A stretch of 6,769 nt of DNA. Origin: an uncultured bacterium (GTDB lineage Bacteria; Bacteroidota; Bacteroidia; Chitinophagales; CAIODY01). A program made the position numbers and the translations under genes. The stretch spans positions 1 to 6,769 of the forward strand of contig CAIQHW010000218.1 in assembly GCA_903871715.1 (NCBI GenBank). Reading direction: 5' to 3'. Numbering within the stretch: the first letter of the stretch is position 1; each line of letters opens with the position of its first letter. Below, in pieces: positions 5,743 to 6,769 of the stretch. A model generated the notes under the pieces. That model did no database searches. It was not told the DNA's origin and saw nothing but the letters and a program-made list of their open reading frames with translations.

Positions 5743-5804
5743 AGTTTTCATAGTTTTAAATTTTAAGGTTAAAAAAGGGGAGCACTTGATGTTCCCTTTT
5801 TTTA
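5743..5804 (+). ncRNA. Candidate short RNA, about 60 nucleotides
   Basis: A well-spaced + strand promoter (5707-5738) is followed by about 28 A/T-rich bases and then a terminator hairpin with a U tract (5771-5803), with no credible coding sequence between. The predicted product is a small RNA of about 60 nucleotides whose 3' half is the terminator stem. Both non-Watson-Crick pairs in the stem are G-U on this strand and would be A-C mismatches on the other, which favours a functional + strand RNA. The ends are inferred, and the family is not recognised. The alternative is a chance promoter plus a terminator serving the MCE gene. Confidence 0.35.
5771..5803 (+). terminator. Rho-independent terminator, better formed on the + strand
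   Basis: The left arm 5771-5784 (six A's, GGGGAGCA) pairs with 5790-5803 (TGTTCCC, seven T's) around the loop CTTGA. This gives 14 pairs, two of them G-U (5782 with 5792, 5777 with 5797). TTTTT follows after one A. On the minus strand the G-U pairs become A-C mismatches, so it would be weaker there, but it also ends in a T run and lies 46 bases beyond the MCE stop codon, so it may serve both directions. Confidence 0.8.
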
Positions 5805-5848
5805 TTTTTATAACTCTTATCTCTGCTGCGTTTCAGCCCCTTTCTAAA

Positions 5849-6769
5849 TTAATTATTTTTTCCAAAAACACTAAAATGCACATAGCGTTTTGGATTGGAT
5901 TTTAAGTCAATCAACAATTTATCCAAATCAGCTGAAGATGATTTCAAATTGTTGTAAAGCTTGTCATCATTAATTAATAAACCTATTGAACCTTCACCCG
6001 ATTTTATTTTAGCAACCACAATTGATAAATCAGCCATAGTTTTATTGGTGTTATCAATAGTTTGTTTCAAATTGCTTTTTGCCACATCATCCGCAATTTG
6101 ATTAATGTTTTTCAAAGCATTTGAAATCACTACATTGTTGTTTTTCAAATTGCTCGTAATGTCATCTACATTCTTAATAATGGCTTCCAGCCTATCGCTT
6201 GAGCCCTTCATCACGTTGTTAAAATGGTCGGATGTTTCTTTCAAATTGTGAATGGTTAATTGAATTTCGCTAAAAGAGTTTTTCAAATTAGTTGCCCCAC
6301 CTTTATTTAAAGTATTTGAAAACTGCGCTAAAATAGTATCAATAGATTGCATAACCGCTTCGGCTCGTTTGCGAATGGGTTCAATTTGTTCTGAGAACTG
6401 TGACATTATAGAAACGCTGCTTTCTCCTATTAATGTGTCGCCACTTTGCGCTAAATTTTTCATATCATCAAACTGCAAGCCAACAATAGTGCTGCTTAGC
6501 GGCACTGATTCAATTTTAAAAACTGTGCTTTTGAAAATTTTTATTTTTTTATCAATGTCAAAGCGCACCAAAATCATGTTGTTTTTTTCAGGCACAATTT
6601 GGATAGATTGTACTTTGCCCACTTTAAAACCATTTAACTGCACTTCGTTGGCAACGCCCAACCCATCAACGTTTTTATAAAAAACATAAAACTTTTGAGT
6701 GTTGGAAAACCAATCACTTCCTTTCAAAAAATTGTAACCCAAAAAGACAATAATTAAAGTACCTAGATC
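5849..6769 (-). CDS. MCE/MlaD-family lipid-transport protein (5' end outside window)
   Basis: The frame is open from the right edge to TAA at 5849-5851, showing 306 residues; the true start lies outside. A TTG at 6742 is in frame but is not the start, because nine further codons continue a hydrophobic helix (LGTLIIVFLGYNFLKG), the N-terminal membrane anchor typical of the family. The MCE domain follows directly: YVFYKNVDGLGVANEVQLNG, FKVGKVQSIQIVPE, and ESVPLSSTIVGLQFDD. After about residue 115 comes a long, mostly helical region with recurrent hydrophobic and Asn/Lys spacing (FSNTLNKG, FNNVMKGSSDRLEAIIKNVD), likely coiled-coil or tube-forming. The end, GEGSIGLLINDDKLYNNL then NPKRYVHFSVFG, is what I recall from Bacteroidota members. 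MlaD-type proteins carry phospholipids between inner and outer membranes with an ABC permease and ATPase. Those partners would lie to the right, unseen. Confidence 0.93.
   Translation of the reverse strand, partial: DLGTLIIVFLGYNFLKGSDWFSNTQKFYVFYKNVDGLGVANEVQLNGFKVGKVQSIQIVPEKNNMILVRFDIDKKIKIFKSTVFKIESVPLSSTIVGLQFDDMKNLAQSGDTLIGESSVSIMSQFSEQIEPIRKRAEAVMQSIDTILAQFSNTLNKGGATNLKNSFSEIQLTIHNLKETSDHFNNVMKGSSDRLEAIIKNVDDITSNLKNNNVVISNALKNINQIADDVAKSNLKQTIDNTNKTMADLSIVVAKIKSGEGSIGLLINDDKLYNNLKSSSADLDKLLIDLKSNPKRYVHFSVFGKNN

Noticed and set aside
5696..5905. A 69-codon + strand frame, including a hydrophobic 39-codon version from ATG 5789
   Set aside because: It is read through the terminator stem and into the antisense of the MCE gene; the hydrophobicity comes from the T tracts.

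Overview
The window looks like a chromosomal segment of a low-GC member of the Bacteroidota. The evidence is the A/T-rich non-coding DNA, the Bacteroidota-type promoter boxes (TAnnTTTG at -7, sometimes with a T-rich or TTTG -33 element), the lack of clear Shine-Dalgarno sequences before most starts, and the protein types: an MCE protein with the C-terminal ending I associate with this phylum, a porin-like outer-membrane protein with an N-terminal DVI..RNG..KVLEVG module, and a lipoprotein. I cannot place it more finely than phylum. Nothing suggests a mobile element, phage or CRISPR array.

Layout, left to right. At 1-736 (-) is the 5' part of a gene for an exported, probably outer-membrane beta-barrel protein that runs off the left edge. 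Divergent from it, at 841-1074 (+), is a small XRE-type repressor gene. The two promoters overlap in the 104-base gap, which also holds a small dyad. Convergent with the regulator is asd (1117-2103, -), aspartate-semialdehyde dehydrogenase. A lone tRNA-Cys(GCA) gene follows on the + strand at 2226-2296 with its own promoter. It shares a 21-bp perfect-stem bidirectional terminator with the next gene, which encodes a small membrane-anchored cysteine-rich protein (2363-2686, -). Then come a 97-residue helical protein of unknown function (2763-3056, -) and lysS (3049-4572, -), overlapping by 8 bases and so probably one operon. A terminator at 4658-4691 separates lysS from a lipoprotein gene (4718-5593, -). 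The 255-base gap at 5594-5848 holds a well-formed + strand promoter followed about 60 bases later by a + strand terminator, with no gene between: a candidate small RNA. The right edge holds most of an MCE/MlaD-type lipid-transport protein gene (5849 to beyond 6769, -).

The genes do not form a single pathway. asd (aspartate-family amino acids, and diaminopimelate for the wall) and lysS (lysine charging) are both lysine-related but are separated by a tRNA gene and terminators, so I do not read them as a unit. Several genes concern the envelope: the barrel protein, the Cys-rich anchor protein, the lipoprotein and the MCE protein. For four minus-strand genes I chose a start downstream of the longest possible reading frame or of the first usable codon, and for three of them a -7 promoter box lies on or against the upstream alternative start, which supports the shorter protein.

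Most of this is ordinary housekeeping DNA. The best leads are the candidate short RNA at about 5743-5804, the Cys-rich membrane protein with five cysteines spaced exactly every third residue, the repeated motif in the lipoprotein, and the overlapping divergent promoters with a dyad beside the XRE gene.
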